Positions 23,994 through 36,599 of a DNA stretch of 64,000 nucleotides are shown piece by piece. The notes under the pieces are model-generated. The model made no database searches. It was not told the DNA's origin and saw only the letters and a list, made by a program, of their open reading frames with translations. Within the stretch, counting starts at the first letter, position 1. Each line of letters opens with the position of its first letter. Made by a program: the position numbers and the translations under genes. Origin of the DNA: Branchiostoma floridae (taxonomy: Eukaryota > Chordata > Leptocardii > Amphioxiformes > Branchiostomatidae); the NCBI RefSeq assembly GCF_000003815.2, contig NC_049988.1, forward strand, positions 18,671,598-18,735,597, written 5' to 3'.

Positions 23994-25514
23994 TATGTAC
24001 ATGTACCCCATATTTCCAGCCCTGCAGGGATACTTTATGAAGCGTGATCAGAAGCCCCACAGCAAACAGGATGTGCTTATCTTTTCCATTAAACATGTTA
24101 TTTTCAAGGTTTAAAGTGTCCCTTCGGATCAGCGTTCCGTGTCATGCCAGCTGCACATTAGGATTCTGAGCAGTTTTTGTCTGAGTTCAATGCTCGACAC
24201 AGGAAGTATGTGGGTTGGATGTTAATTCTGTTTCATATCACAGCAGGAGGCACATCATCCATAATCTATAATGACCTTCGTCTTCCCAAGGCCTACCCAC
24301 ATCATTACAATCCAACCATAAGTTCTAAAGTTATGTTGACGACAAATATCAGGAAACACACGAGATATGCACTGACACACCCAAAACAAGACCTCAATCT
24401 TCCATGCAATTCCTGAGAAGACGTCTGGCAGTGATACACACCAAATATGATCACTATTGGACCACTAGTATGAAAGCTATGTTGATAAACACAAGCATAC
24501 ACACACACACACAGACACACCCAAAACAATACCTCCACCATTTTCCATGTAATTCTTGATTCTTAGAACAAATTTCTGTAACATTTAATTCAGAAACATT
24601 CGTAATGCATCACTTGGTCAGATTACAAAATACGAAAATCAAAATATCTGATCATGGCCCACAGGAAAAAGGTACATTTATCATGCCATTTCTTTCCCAG
24701 TTGTTTCAAGGACATCCATTTTCACCGTTCCAACATGATTCATGGCACAACAGGAAATCCCTGGGGACCCTTCTGGCAAAGCTTGTAATCATTCAGAGTT
24801 CATTGCCAAGGACAGGTGGCTACTCAATCTCCATGTTCATATGCTCTGAATGAAAATATTGGAAAACATTGGGTCATTACAATTTTGGCTGAAATCTATT
24901 AAATGACACATGACACTAAAAAAAATTGAAAATTGAATAAAAAACAGAAATCTGCTTTGAATCTTTGATAGACTATATGCAGAGAGTATTGGTGTCTGCA
25001 AACAGTGTTGAGTTTTTCAAATAGCTATAATATCTACATTAAGTGAATAACATAAAGAAAGCCTACCCTGTAAAAATCTTTCATTATCTTTATCATTAAA
25101 AATATTATATACAAAAATTACCATAAAATACTTGGTACCACCAAAATCCTTATTCCTTAGAATTTTGCCTTCAAATTTGTTTCCAAATATGATAAAATAA
25201 TGATTTTTAATCAATACTTATTTGATAACCCCGCAGCCTAGGCAACTCTAGTGAAAAAAGGATTTTGAGCACTGCATCTGCTTGGAGATTAGCAGTCCAC
25301 AGCTTCCTACAAACGACGTCACTAATTAAATCTGAAGAACATAAAAGCCTTACGTGTCAGACCCCCACACATCATGTACCCTCTTAGTGAAATTGCCTTC
25401 ATCATTTCTGAAAGCCATTCGTCTTCAGAGAAAATGTCGCGCATAAATGAGCCTTGCACCAAACAAAGAGGTTTATAGCCTATAAGTACATATCGGCTGT
25501 CAGAGTAGCTTTGT
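23994..25514. other. Non-coding stretch
   Basis: A CA-microsatellite (24497-24523) is flanked by two copies of cacacccaaaacaa.acctc. The GC-balanced piece 24600-24860 is open on the + strand for 82 codons but has no recognisable domain or splice sites. Confidence 0.4.
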
Positions 25515-25790
25515 CTCCAAAATGTAGTCATCAATAAAGGAACAATAGGTTATGGCTGATTCGCGTTTTGCCGCTTTGTTCCTTGATGGATATGTGAACA
25601 CATAATCCATTTATCGAAGAAGAAAGTTGTACCGAATGTGAATGCAACAATAATAGCCTCTGCCTACAAAAATGTAGTAATCAATAAAGGTACAAAAGCT
25701 TATGCCAAAGTTATGGTTAACGCACATTTGCTATTTTTGTCTCCAATAAATACGTGAACATATTATGTAAAAATCGAAGACGAAAATCTA
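25515..25790. repeat. Two diverged units of the 10.9-11.4 kb repeat family
   Basis: Each contains atgtagt(c/a)atcaataaagg, a cacatttgct or cgcgttttgcc block, and (gata/caata)aatacgtgaaca, in the same order as the tandem units at 10915-11426. Confidence 0.6.
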
Positions 25791-26849
25791 TATCATCTAT
25801 GAACAAGCCTTCACTGTGTGCGCATAAGATGTGGCTATTTAAGATTAGTCTTTAGAAATCCTTTGGCTATGCAAGTTTGTGTTCTGAAATACAAGATAGC
25901 TATACATACATTGACAAGGGCTTACCAGGGCTTGAAATTTATTTAGGAGAGTGCACAGAAAGATATTTGGGTGCACATACAACATTAATGTAGAATGCCC
26001 GCAAAACATAATAAACCTTTCTGCCTGTCTTCAGAGCTTAAATTTGAAAGTCTATGACTAACTTTAAGTGAGTAATATAATAAAGGTTTTATCACTCTTC
26101 TCTGACACTTAAATGTCATGAGTATGCAATGGCTTACAACATCTTTACCTACAAAGCCTTACAAAAATATCCAGATACATTGGTTAACATACAAAATTAT
26201 GTGCACAACTCCAATGTTGCGTGCACTCAATTGTAGATGTGCCCAGGCTGATAGAAAAATGGCACGATAATTCAAATATTCAATATGGCTGCATGTCTGC
26301 TTGTCTCCATAGGAAAAGCCTACAAATATTTGTCATTGTCAGAGCGACTGTCAAAGTTATGGTACTTCATTAACAACCACATTTGCCTGATTCATTAAGG
26401 CCGTTTTGACGAGACAAGTAATTAACAGGTGTCAGATATGGCCATATTGGTATTGCTTGGAAGCCTTGTGATCTAATTCATATTCATTTTTTTAAATTTC
26501 AAATTTTAAAAATACCCCAAATGGTGGAATATACATATTACTAGCAGGTGAGGCAAGTCACATGAAAGTGTTTATTTTCCCACTCACAAGTCTACCTGTG
26601 TATAAAAGGAAAAATGGGAAACATCAAACAATGGAGTAAAATATTTACACCCCCTACATGCCTGGAAGGGTTTGCATGCCATTTTCATTATTAACGCATG
26701 CCATAGTAGTGATTGCGAGTCCACCACAGAATTCAAAACAAGAATCTTCTCATCCATCCTAATTGATGCACATTTGGCTCTAACTGAAGTGACCCTAATT
26801 AATGTTTTTAAGTGCTGCACTTAATCAAATATTCTGGAGAAAAAAAAAT
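25791..26849. other. Non-coding stretch
   Basis: A dispersed gtgcaca-rich repeat lies at 25950-26240; otherwise nothing is recognised. Confidence 0.35.
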
Positions 26850-27620
26850 TGCAAAAACACTCCAAATTTGAGTCATCTGAGGCAAGTATATTTTGTCTAC
26901 GAATATACCGTAGACGAAACAAACTTTCTGAAATTTTCTGAAAACAAATTTTCTGAAAACAAATTTTCTGAAATTTTCTGAATCAAATTTTCTGAAAGAA
27001 AACACTGCAAAAACACTCCAAATTTACGTCATTTGAGGCAAGTATATTTTGTCTACAAATATATACCGCAGACGAAACATAATCTCTGATACCATTACCT
27101 ATTTAGATAACCTTATGGGGAATCTGGAGGAAAGACCATATGGAAAAAAAACATTGCAAAAACACTCCAAAAACACTCCAAATTTGAGTCATTTGAGGCG
27201 AATAGATTTTGTCTACGAATATACCGCAGGCGAAACATAATCTCCGATACCATTACCTATTGAGATAACCTTAATGGGGAATCTGGAGGAAAGACCATAT
27301 GGAAAAAAAACATTGCAAAAACACTCCAAAAACACTCCAAATTTGAGTCATTTGAGGCGAATAGATTTTGTCTACGAATATACCGCAGACGAAACATAAT
27401 CTCCGATACCATTACCTATTGAGATAACCTTAAGGGGAATTTGAAGGAAAGACCATATGGAAAAAAAACATTGCAAAAACACTCCAAAAACACTCAAAAT
27501 CTGAGTCATTTGAGGCGAATATATTTTGTCTACGAATATACCGCAGACGAAACATAATCTCCGATACCATTAACTATTGAGATAACCTTATGGGGAATCT
27601 GTAGGAAAGACCATATGCCC
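26850..27620. repeat. Tandem array, about 160 bp unit, about 4.5 copies
   Basis: The unit contains gcaaaaacactccaaatttg, agtcatttgaggcgaa, gattttgtctacgaatatac, cgcagacgaaacataatctc, cgataccattacctattgag and gaaagaccatatgg. A smaller tandem of aaattttctg occupies 26920-26998 in the first copy. No terminal repeats were found. Confidence 0.85.
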
Positions 27621-29150
27621 ATTTGACATTCCAGATGTTGTCAGGAGTAAACCTAGCACATTATTGACTCCAATTAGATTATGTACATGTAGATGGACTG
27701 TATAATATAGTAGGGGGGCATATGGTTCAAACCTGGTTCAATTTCAATTAACCCAACAGTACACCCTTCCAGTAATATTGCCATTTGGGACCGAGGTGGT
27801 TTAGAAATTCAAATGAATTCTCACTTACAAATGATTCATTTCGTACAATGAGTTTACAAGACAAAATCGATGGTTTTCTTGGGGCAATAATGGATGTCTG
27901 CAAAATTCAGCTATTTTGCGTTGATTGAAAGTGTTCCCAGATATCTTTGGAACCAAGAATATCAACATGCATACACTGTTGGCAGATACACCGGCAGCAA
28001 ATTAATTCCATAAAAGGTAATCTATAATTCCAGACTCCTGTTAATATTCTATATTGCAATATTTATTGAAAAAAATTCAAAAGTGCAGTGCTTTTTATAA
28101 GATCTAACTTATAAAACTTAAAAGAACCTGTGCAAATGTGAATAGTTTCATCAGGTTGGTACGTCACTGAATATAGAGATAGAGACTCTTTTTACACAAC
28201 CATTGATTTATTCCAACCACCTTTGGTAAGAATAAAGCAATAGTTAGGTAAAAAGGGTCTCTTTATTCAAACCTGCAAAAAGTTTCTCGCGTGCAAATTT
28301 TTATCTTGTGGTCATGCTAGTGCGTCTTCTTCCAATAGAGTTTGGTTGACTGAACTGGGTTATTGCGCAGCCAGGTGACAGCTATGCCTTCTGACATGTG
28401 TTTGTGAATCTAACAGTATTTGACAATACGAGAGCAGAGGTCAGGCAACATTGGACAGCGGAAGATGGATAGATGGATGAGGGTGGGAGGGATTGTTAGC
28501 CTGATTTCTATCCTAGTTACCTCCGTGAAGAAGATTCGCCTCCTATGGAGGTATTGTATCTGTCTAAATTTGTATGTTTGCAGATAAAATGCAAGATCCC
28601 TTTTATGCATTTGTTTGTATTCTAGCATCTTCATAGTATATCTTCTTAGTGTGTATTCTAGCATCTTGATAGTATATCTATCCTAGTTACCTCCTAGAGG
28701 AGGTAAAGTTTTGTCCGATTTTCTCTTCCTCTACCACCTGTTAGAAGATAACAGTAATTATCATAAACCTAATAACTGATTTATTTTTGTCTGTCTAGGA
28801 GTCCATATTTCAATTTCTGTCATTTGAAATTTGCAATTAACCATACTTTTCCATTGATTTCTTGTCATAAAGTTCAGATTTTTTGGACATATGTGGGTAT
28901 CTAGTATTTTTTTGCCACCTGTTAGAAAAAAATTACCATAAATCAGAAGACAGATCTATTGATGTTGCAAATTTTTCTTGGTAAATCTGTCATTATAAGC
29001 TTTAAAATAAAAATATATTTCCATCAATTTATTTTTATAGAGTTCAGAGTTTGGGCCACCTGTTACAAAAAAATTATGATAAACCAGAAGACTGATCTGT
29101 TGATGCCTGGGTTAGAAACAGGCACGTGAGCTGAGGACAGTATCGGTCCC
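27621..29150. other. Non-coding stretch with small inverted repeats
   Basis: An imperfect inverted repeat, gagactctttttac and gtaaaaagggtctct, bounds 28183-28262. Around 28735-29100 a cacctgttagaaa..aatta.cataaa segment recurs three times. No gene is recognised. Confidence 0.45.
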
Positions 29151-29284
29151 AGGTGCGAGGAATTGTAATTTCCCTTTGGCGAGAGTCCCTTAATGAAAGC
29201 CCTTTATCAGGCACCCACAACACAAGATGTATCGGGGCCGCTTTGGATTACTGCTTTTACGGCGACGCTGATTACTACCCGAAG

Positions 29285-29830
29285 CGTGCATCTTTGAAAC
29301 GGTGGTCGGTAAAAGAAAAAAACGAGGAGATTGAAACTAGTTGCTGCCTGGGATTTGGAAAGACGGATGACACGACATCTGCAAGCATTTGGCGGAGACG
29401 ATGTTTCATTTGCGTCTTTCGGGAGGAATATTACAGGAAACACAACATTTTTTCCAATTCCTGATTACAACCCTGCCGTGCATCTTTTAAACGGTGGTCG
29501 GAAAAAAAAGAGGAGATTGAAACCAGTTGCTGCCTAGGGTTTGGGAAGACGGATTGCACGACATCTGCAAGCATTTGGCGGAGACAATGTTTCATTTGCG
29601 TCTTTCGGGAGGAATATTACAGGAAACACAACATTTTTTCCTATTCCTGATTACAACCCTGCCGTGCATCTTTTAAACAGTGGTCGGTAAAAAAACAACG
29701 AGGAGATTGAAAATAGTTGCTGCCTGCGGTTTGAGAAGACGGATGACACGACATCTGCAAGCGTTTTGCGGGGACTGGGAAGATGTGTCATTTGCGTCTT
29801 TCGAGAGGAATATTACAGAAGCTCTTTTGG
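29285..29830 (+). repeat. Tandem array, about 190 bp unit, 2.8 copies, coding-like
   Basis: Units start near 29285, 29477 and 29661 with gtgcatctttgaaacggtgg. They contain gacgacatctgcaagcattt and tttcatttgcgtctttcggg, and the first two end in caggaaacacaacatttttt, the family A terminal word. In one + frame each unit reads a related peptide ending RHLQAF.GD and VSFASF.RNIT; the middle copy has a stop. This could be a fragment of a mobile-element protein that was duplicated. Confidence 0.6.
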
Positions 29831-29899
29831 CTTTCCTTACCAATAATTGTGGTGCCGTTCTGACGTTGGGGACAGTTTGGAACTGATTGAGAAGAAATC

Positions 29900-30750
29900 T
29901 CCCCAAGCAGATGGGTCCTTCTGGCTGATGGAAGATCGATCATTTTCTTTTGGGGTGGCAACATTTTACATTCTTGCAGAATTGCTGCCTAACTAAGCAA
30001 TTTTGCTTTATCAAAACCATTTTACTCAGTTTTTATAAATAAATGAATAAGACTCTCACTGGTAAAGGCTTAAAACCATTGGTCGATGATCTCTAGTCTA
30101 GCTCTACCAGATGCGTGGCTTCAGCCTATTAATTTTTTTGTGGTTTTGTTCTATTTCTAAAGTTGCCTTAGTGACAAAAATTCATCATCATCAAGTTTGT
30201 ACAAAGGAGGTGGAAATGAAGACCTGGAAATTTGGCATCCTTACATTTCAGCTTTCTGATACAAAAATATTAGGCATTATTTCTTATATCCCACATATAT
30301 GTACCAGTAATTCACTTTCTGCATGTAACATAATCTTTTTCAATTTTTTCATTGGACTGGGAATCATAAAATCCCACCATCACTTAAACAAACAATTTCC
30401 TATGCCCAATATCAGCAATTATCATAATCTATCATAATTAGCAGGGGCTTTAAAACCACAGTACCATCTGTCAATTATGTAACCTTTTCCAACTTAACCC
30501 TACGACACTGATCATAAAAGCGCAATGCAACATCCTAAAACAATCACTTTCGCAGATTGGAACTGTCAATTTTCTAGTCTAGCCACTGTGAGTGTAACAG
30601 ACACAGCCAATAAAATTTCCTAGCGAATCTCTAACGCTCAGGTAATACGGAAACTAGATACTACAGCTCTTTGCATATAAATTGGATTGCTGTGGAATTG
30701 AGCAGGAAATTGGGAAATGGTCCTGTGTATATTTTATCTGAGATAAAAAT
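29900..30750. other. Non-coding stretch
   Basis: A+T-rich. A 108-codon + strand frame (30111-30437) has no recognisable domain and is rich in A+T-type residues. Confidence 0.35.
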
Positions 30751-30975
30751 CAAACCCAGCACGTGTGGGTTTGAAACTCTTCAGTGTTGCCCCTCCCCTC
30801 TTGTACGTAACCGCCGATTCCGAGAAAATCGGTTCGCGCCGGGTTGAATCATGTGCTTCCATATATAAACGCAACCCTATCTAAAAGCGACGTCCCTCAT
30901 ACCTCTAATCCTATTTTCGCTGCGGTTTCATGCGAAAATGGGACAGCACATTAAAGGAACATTTTAGATGCTCAC

Positions 30976-31010
30976 CGTTTGTCCAAGCATGAGACCCATT
31001 CGGCCACCAT
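30976..31010 (-). CDS. Candidate divergent first coding exon, minus strand
   Basis: On the minus strand an ATG in an AAAATGG context (31010) opens MVAEWVSCLDK and reaches a GTGAGC donor after 35 nt. The start lies inside a YY1-like aaaatggtggcc, an arrangement common in TATA-less promoters, and the surroundings are CpG-rich. It would be a gene head-to-head with SNX13. No second exon could be placed, so this is tentative. Confidence 0.22.
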
Positions 31011-31759
31011 TTTCGCGCGCTCTCTTCCTCCTCCTCTCTCTCTCCCCGTCCGTTCCAGGCACCTCCGGCGGGACGATGTGACCGCTAGCCCCGCCCGTGC
31101 CGCTGACTGTGTACGATACGACCGGTGGGTGTGACTCACGAGGATTTACCTGCGGCGTTTTCCGCGTTTTGAGCCGCCGGCTGGATTTCAGGACGGTTTC
31201 CCGACCACCGGCTACCTACAGGCGTCTGCAGTTGCTGGGTGGCAGATGGCGAAGTGACATCACTACCCAGGGACAAACCGTTAATGCTCTCAAGGGATGC
31301 CCCATGCTGGAAGATCTTCTTCTAAGTCAACCCCACCCAAAAGAAGCCAATGTACACACTTCTGCAGCTGTCTATACACAATCAAATAAGTGAGACAAAA
31401 TATAAGCTATCTTGATTTCAGTACGCTGCATTTGCGAGCGTTTATGTATGATATAAGACCCCATCGAGAGGTATAATGAACTAGCCCTAGAACTGTCTGG
31501 TCCCAACCAATCGTTCTTGTGGACTTCCACTTTCAAATTAAGGTTTGGCGGGCTTTTTTCTAAAGTAAAATTTACCTTCTATTAAAATCGACAGATATTT
31601 TCGTGAAAGATAAGTCTAACCATTAGATTATGTTGGTTTATGATGTTGGAATGGAAGAAATCTGGTTAAGGGAGGAGAATTCCTTAGGAGAAAGTAAGAG
31701 GAAAGTGACGTCCTCCTTGAAGAGGCTGCGACCCACTTCCTTTCACTCTTTAGTATTGT

Positions 31760-31900
31760 AAAGATCAGCCAATCAGCGTGAGGCTCACATACAAACAGCG
31801 TAAATAGAACGGGAGTTTTTATTGGTCAAGAAATCGATGGCACCTGTCAGCCAATCAGAGCGCAGTATCTATGGGCCGACCATCCAAAATGGCCGCCGAC
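31760..31900 (+). promoter_or_regulatory. SNX13: SNX13 core promoter region
   Basis: Three CCAAT-type boxes lie at 31768-31773 (gccaat), 31821-31825 (attgg, inverted) and 31851-31855 (ccaat). A YY1-like AAAATGGCCGCC follows at 31886-31897, about 80-90 bp before the start codon. YY1 sites usually sit at or just after the start point of TATA-less promoters, so transcription probably begins near 31860-31900. An ATG within the YY1 site would open a 12-codon upstream frame (31889-31927) if it is transcribed. No TATA box is seen here. Confidence 0.6.
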
Positions 31901-31977
31901 TTGGTCATCGGCAACGTAGTGCCGTGAAAAACATCGCATATGCTGGCGTTGTGCCGTCTAGAAGGAGCTCTTTAGAC

Positions 31978-31992
31978 ATGCAAGGGAAAATG
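31978..31992 (+). CDS. SNX13: SNX13 coding exon 1
   Basis: Encodes only MQGKM before a GTAAGT donor (phase 0). After splicing, the second Met reads AAAATGGGG, an excellent start context, so translation may begin there. The frame stays open upstream to an ATG at 31822, but that lies in the promoter. Confidence 0.75.
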
Positions 31993-34900
31993 GTAAGTAT
32001 CATTGACCTTCTTGCGAATTTTTGGGGTGTTTGGATCCCGATTTTGAGCCACAGCGAGGGAAATAGGGCGAGTGCCACTACCCGTTTCCGTACTTGCCCC
32101 TTGTGACATATCACCAGATTTTGATTTTTCTCAGGTCGCCTGTGTGCCCTGCTTGCGTTTGACAGCCGAAAGGAACAATCTAACAGCCAAACGAACTGTT
32201 TTTCTTGTCAATATCCAGCATTATCTAACCACACTGCTGTTTATATTGCTCAAATTGCCTAGCTTTAATGGAAGAGGGTGGTTTTATATTTTGAGTGTAG
32301 AAAATGTTCATGTAGCATGACCGTACAAGGTCGGGGGAGGGTCACTTGGTAATTATCTTTGTAGATTATATTTCAGTGTTATGTCTCTGGTGCCATTTAT
32401 ACATGACTGCCGCCGTATGTCTACAAGGGTTATGTTACTATTCACTGTATCACTGCTTCGTAAAATAGAATACCGAACGAACAAGGTATAACTCGATAAT
32501 TAGAATCTTGAAAGTGATGAGAAAATTTTATTATTAGCATTCAGTTTAGCAGACTTAAGAGAAATGAAACTGCTCGTAGTACAATTCTATTTTCAATGTC
32601 TAGAATTTCATTCAGATGTCAAGTACTGTTCACATAAGAGTATGTTTGGGTTATTTTGGCCAGACAATGTTTACATATTCTATTACACAAAAGTATGCAG
32701 ATAGAAATATCACATGACAGGAAATACCACTGTTTGAATGAATGACATAATTATTCAAAAGACTTATGGACAATGAATTAAGCCCTCTCACAGAGATCAG
32801 GACGCATCTGCGCCGACAGGAATTCTAGGTAATATGTCAAAGGTAAAGGCCCACAAAAAAGAAAACAAAACTGTTATGGACGTTGCTATGCAAATGGAAA
32901 CAATGGTCGAGACAAGGACTGTTTTCTTTTCGTGTACCTTTACCTTTGACATATTACCTAGAATTCCTGTTGCCGCACATGCGTTCTGATATCTGTGAAA
33001 GGGCTCATACGAAACTGAATGTAATTTTGTTTTTAGATCTGTCTCTGTAAGATATCTGATGATCAGCTACCATGAACAGAAAACTGCCTCAAATTTGTCA
33101 ATTATTTACAGTTGTATGTAAACCTTACTCTGAGGTCATGAATTTGAATGATTTTATGCTTCGACTGTACAACATAGCTGCATGAGTTATAGAAATAGGA
33201 TGTTTCATTTGCCCATTCTGAGCTACACTGAAATGCATGTTCATGGTATCATGAGTGCACAGTGGAAAGGTTACAAAGAAAATGCAAAAAGAAAACCACC
33301 ACTAGTACATAAATTTCAGTAACGCTGAAAAAGAGTGATGTATGTCACTTGAAATGTCCGGAAGTAGATATCCATTTTTTTCTCCAGTTGTAGGGAATGA
33401 ATTGTATTTGAATATTGTTTACCTGGATGTCTAACCTTCATAAATGTAAAACCATCACTGTTACATATTTTAGACTCTATTTCAAGGATTACAGTCACTT
33501 CCTGTATCTTGTTTTCAGATCCATTATAAGTGTGTGTACTTTTCTTTCAGGGGGACAGTTCATTATCGACCGTTGCTTGGGGAGGGTTGGCGCTGGCGCT
33601 GTTTGTGGGCACGTTCGGGCCCTTCGGCGGAGTCTTCCTGTTTCTGTATCTGGTTTGCTTCCTTGTTGGGTGAGTACAGAAAAATGCAATTCTTTCTAGT
33701 TCTAGGTGACACCAGTAACCTATTTTATTTCTTGGTTCTCTGAATCTGACATTTTTGTGGCATAAATTCAGCAAATGGTACAGGGGACTGGGAGAAAAAT
33801 GCCTATATTCACTAGAGTCAGACTGCTTTTCCATCAGACTCTCTTGTTGACCTTCTTTTTTGGGTGAGTACAAATCATACATTCTTTCTAGTCTTAGGCC
33901 ACACCAGTGCCTTTTTAATTATGGTTCCCTGAATGTGGCATTTTTGCACCAAAGATTCAGTAAATGGTAAACAGGACTGGGAGAAAAAAAACTGATTCAG
34001 AGTTAAACTTAATGCACTGTGTGAATCAGGAACTATCACCTCAGAGTCAGACTATATTTTCATGTTGACTTTCCATTTCAGTGTTACAATTATTAATCTT
34101 AGAATCAACAAATTAAATTGGTGTGAGCTTAATGGGGACTGGTTCATCTTATAGAAAATTTTTGGGTTTCTAAAATACAATAAAGAAATTTCTATGAAAC
34201 AGGTGTAATAGTAACAAACTGATCCCACTTTGTGTTGTTCATTATGATTGTTGTACTGTTTATGACATATTAAAAGTCCATTCATTTCTTGGTATCATAA
34301 TGTTGATATTTGACTGTTGGTAAATGATTACCGTTCAAGTGTTTTGTTCAGCCCACTGAATAAAAATCTTGAAAAAGAAATTTTTATGTTTATGTATGGC
34401 CTTCAAGTTCAAACTCGATTAACCAAAAATCATGCTTGTTGTATTCTTGAACTGTTTAACCTTTAAATGCTAGAAGAGGTACGTTTTCAATTTTTACAAT
34501 TCAAAAGTACAAAGAAATGATTTATGATAGACAGTAGTAGTTATTTGTTGAGCAAATGTACACGGACTTCCAACGTGTAACATTTACATAACATGGGACG
34601 TACACTTAAACCACTAACCTAGATGGCAAATATATGATCCACCTGAGTCGATGTCTATTTCCTTATTTGGTGAAAGGTGAAAACAGGGGCCCTTTTGTCG
34701 TGTGCGCACAACTTACCTGTGACGCATGCAGGCACATGTATGTGCTTACACAACTGTGCAATAATACCATAAGTCTCACCCGTCTTTATGCCATGAAAGG
34801 CACCAAAAGAAATAAAGCCATGACAAAGGTGCTAGTGTAATTTTCAAAGGATATAATATGCTACTTATGCATAGAAGGATGGTGTCATATTTCAGACTAG

Positions 34901-36557
34901 GTACTCCATACATTGCAGTGACTTTTTAGAATGCACAAGTGACCTATATACTAGTTATATATGGAAATCCTGTTGGGTATTATAAACCCTTAAGCTGTAT
35001 CTAAGTTATGGTTTAAGTTTTATTTTCAAGAAAGCAATGAAAGCATTTGGCAGTAAATAATGTAATATAATACATTGGTATTTGTTATTTTAACAAACCT
35101 GAGGTTAGCCATTACCTCACAGTTTTTGTGTGATAGTTTCAAAATGTTGTGACAATTTTGCAGACTTATTTTCAGGGTTACTATTAAGAAATAGAAGGTA
35201 TTTCAAGTCCTGCATATCATAATTATTTGCAATGAAAAAATTATTATTGATTTGAAACAAATATGATTTAATTATGATCACATCTTTATCAAGATAAAGA
35301 GCTGAAAATTGTTGATGATAGAATTACAGTCTAATCTGTACATGTACGGAATGCTTTGTAAGGAAAGATGTACTGATCATTGGGTTATGTATGTATTCAA
35401 TCACAATATGGATGAAAAATACATTAGCAAATTCATCAATTTATATGTTATAATTGAGGCTGAATTGGTGTCTGAACATTACAACAAGTTAAAATGAAAC
35501 AAGAAGAAAGATAATAATAGTAGTTAAAAGAACATAAAAATCAGTGTTAGCATTTCTACAAATGGTTTATACCAGCATAAAAATCAACATGCGATTTATA
35601 GAATTTGCATAAGAATTAACGACAATGATTCCTTGAGTAATCACATTTTTTTACTCCTTATTAATATCATCAAACAGGCTAACAATATACAATATAGGTA
35701 TCTTTTCAAGTTTGACTTGAGATCTAGAGAAACTGAACTGAACTAAAGAGAAACAATGACTACATTTACACTTTATATGATGGCTGTTGACTGTGTGGGT
35801 TGCAGTTTGGTGTTACCTGTGTTGTTGACAGACCAACAAAAAGCAGGAAGCTGTGTGTGTGTGTGTGTGTACATGTTGCTTTCTTCTGCCAGGTCGTTTG
35901 TTTATACTAATACATGTACATGCAGCTCCTGTTACAAATGTGGCAATTTTTGCATGAAAATAATTTTGTTAGAAATGTGGCTTTTTCTGCCTGAACTCTC
36001 TTTTTTTTTTTACAAATGTCAGAAGAGATTTTTTCATGAACATTTTTTTGTTACAAATGTGGGGACTTTGGCATGAAGAGGTTTTTGTATGCTTGATTGT
36101 TGAAAGAATTTTGGGTTATGTGAAGCTAAAGTTGTACCTAAAAGTAAATATGTTATTTTCAAAACTAGGCTAATAACTGACTGAGGAGTTTAAAGAAAGT
36201 GGAAGCAAAATGATTTGGTCTTGTCATGCTTAGAGTCATGTTAAAAGTTATGATAAATGAGCTTCCTTTTTAGTACATGTAGGATTCTCTAATTAATAGA
36301 ATTTAATTGGCTCATTTCTCAAAGAAAAGACCACATTTTGTCATTAACGTCTGCTACTTTTAGCCCCCAGTGTGATATTACCGTAGCATGAAAAATGTTG
36401 GAACTTAACGTTAATTGAGGGTCTGCCATAATGATTAAATCAAAGCTTAAATCAGGATAAAAGACTTAACATACTTAATTTGAAGTTCAGGGTTGTCTGT
36501 CTCTGTCTGCCTGTTTCTCTGTCTGTCTGTCTGTCTGTGTGCATATCTATGTTTCTT

Positions 36558-36599
<42 letters not shown>

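Noticed and set aside
30111-30437. 108-codon + strand ORF near the SNX13 promoter
   Set aside because: A+T-driven composition, no domain, no splice context.
31822-31977. Upstream in-frame extension of SNX13 from an ATG at 31822
   Set aside because: It lies across the CCAAT and YY1 sites of the predicted promoter, and the peptide shows no resemblance to the SNX13 N terminus.
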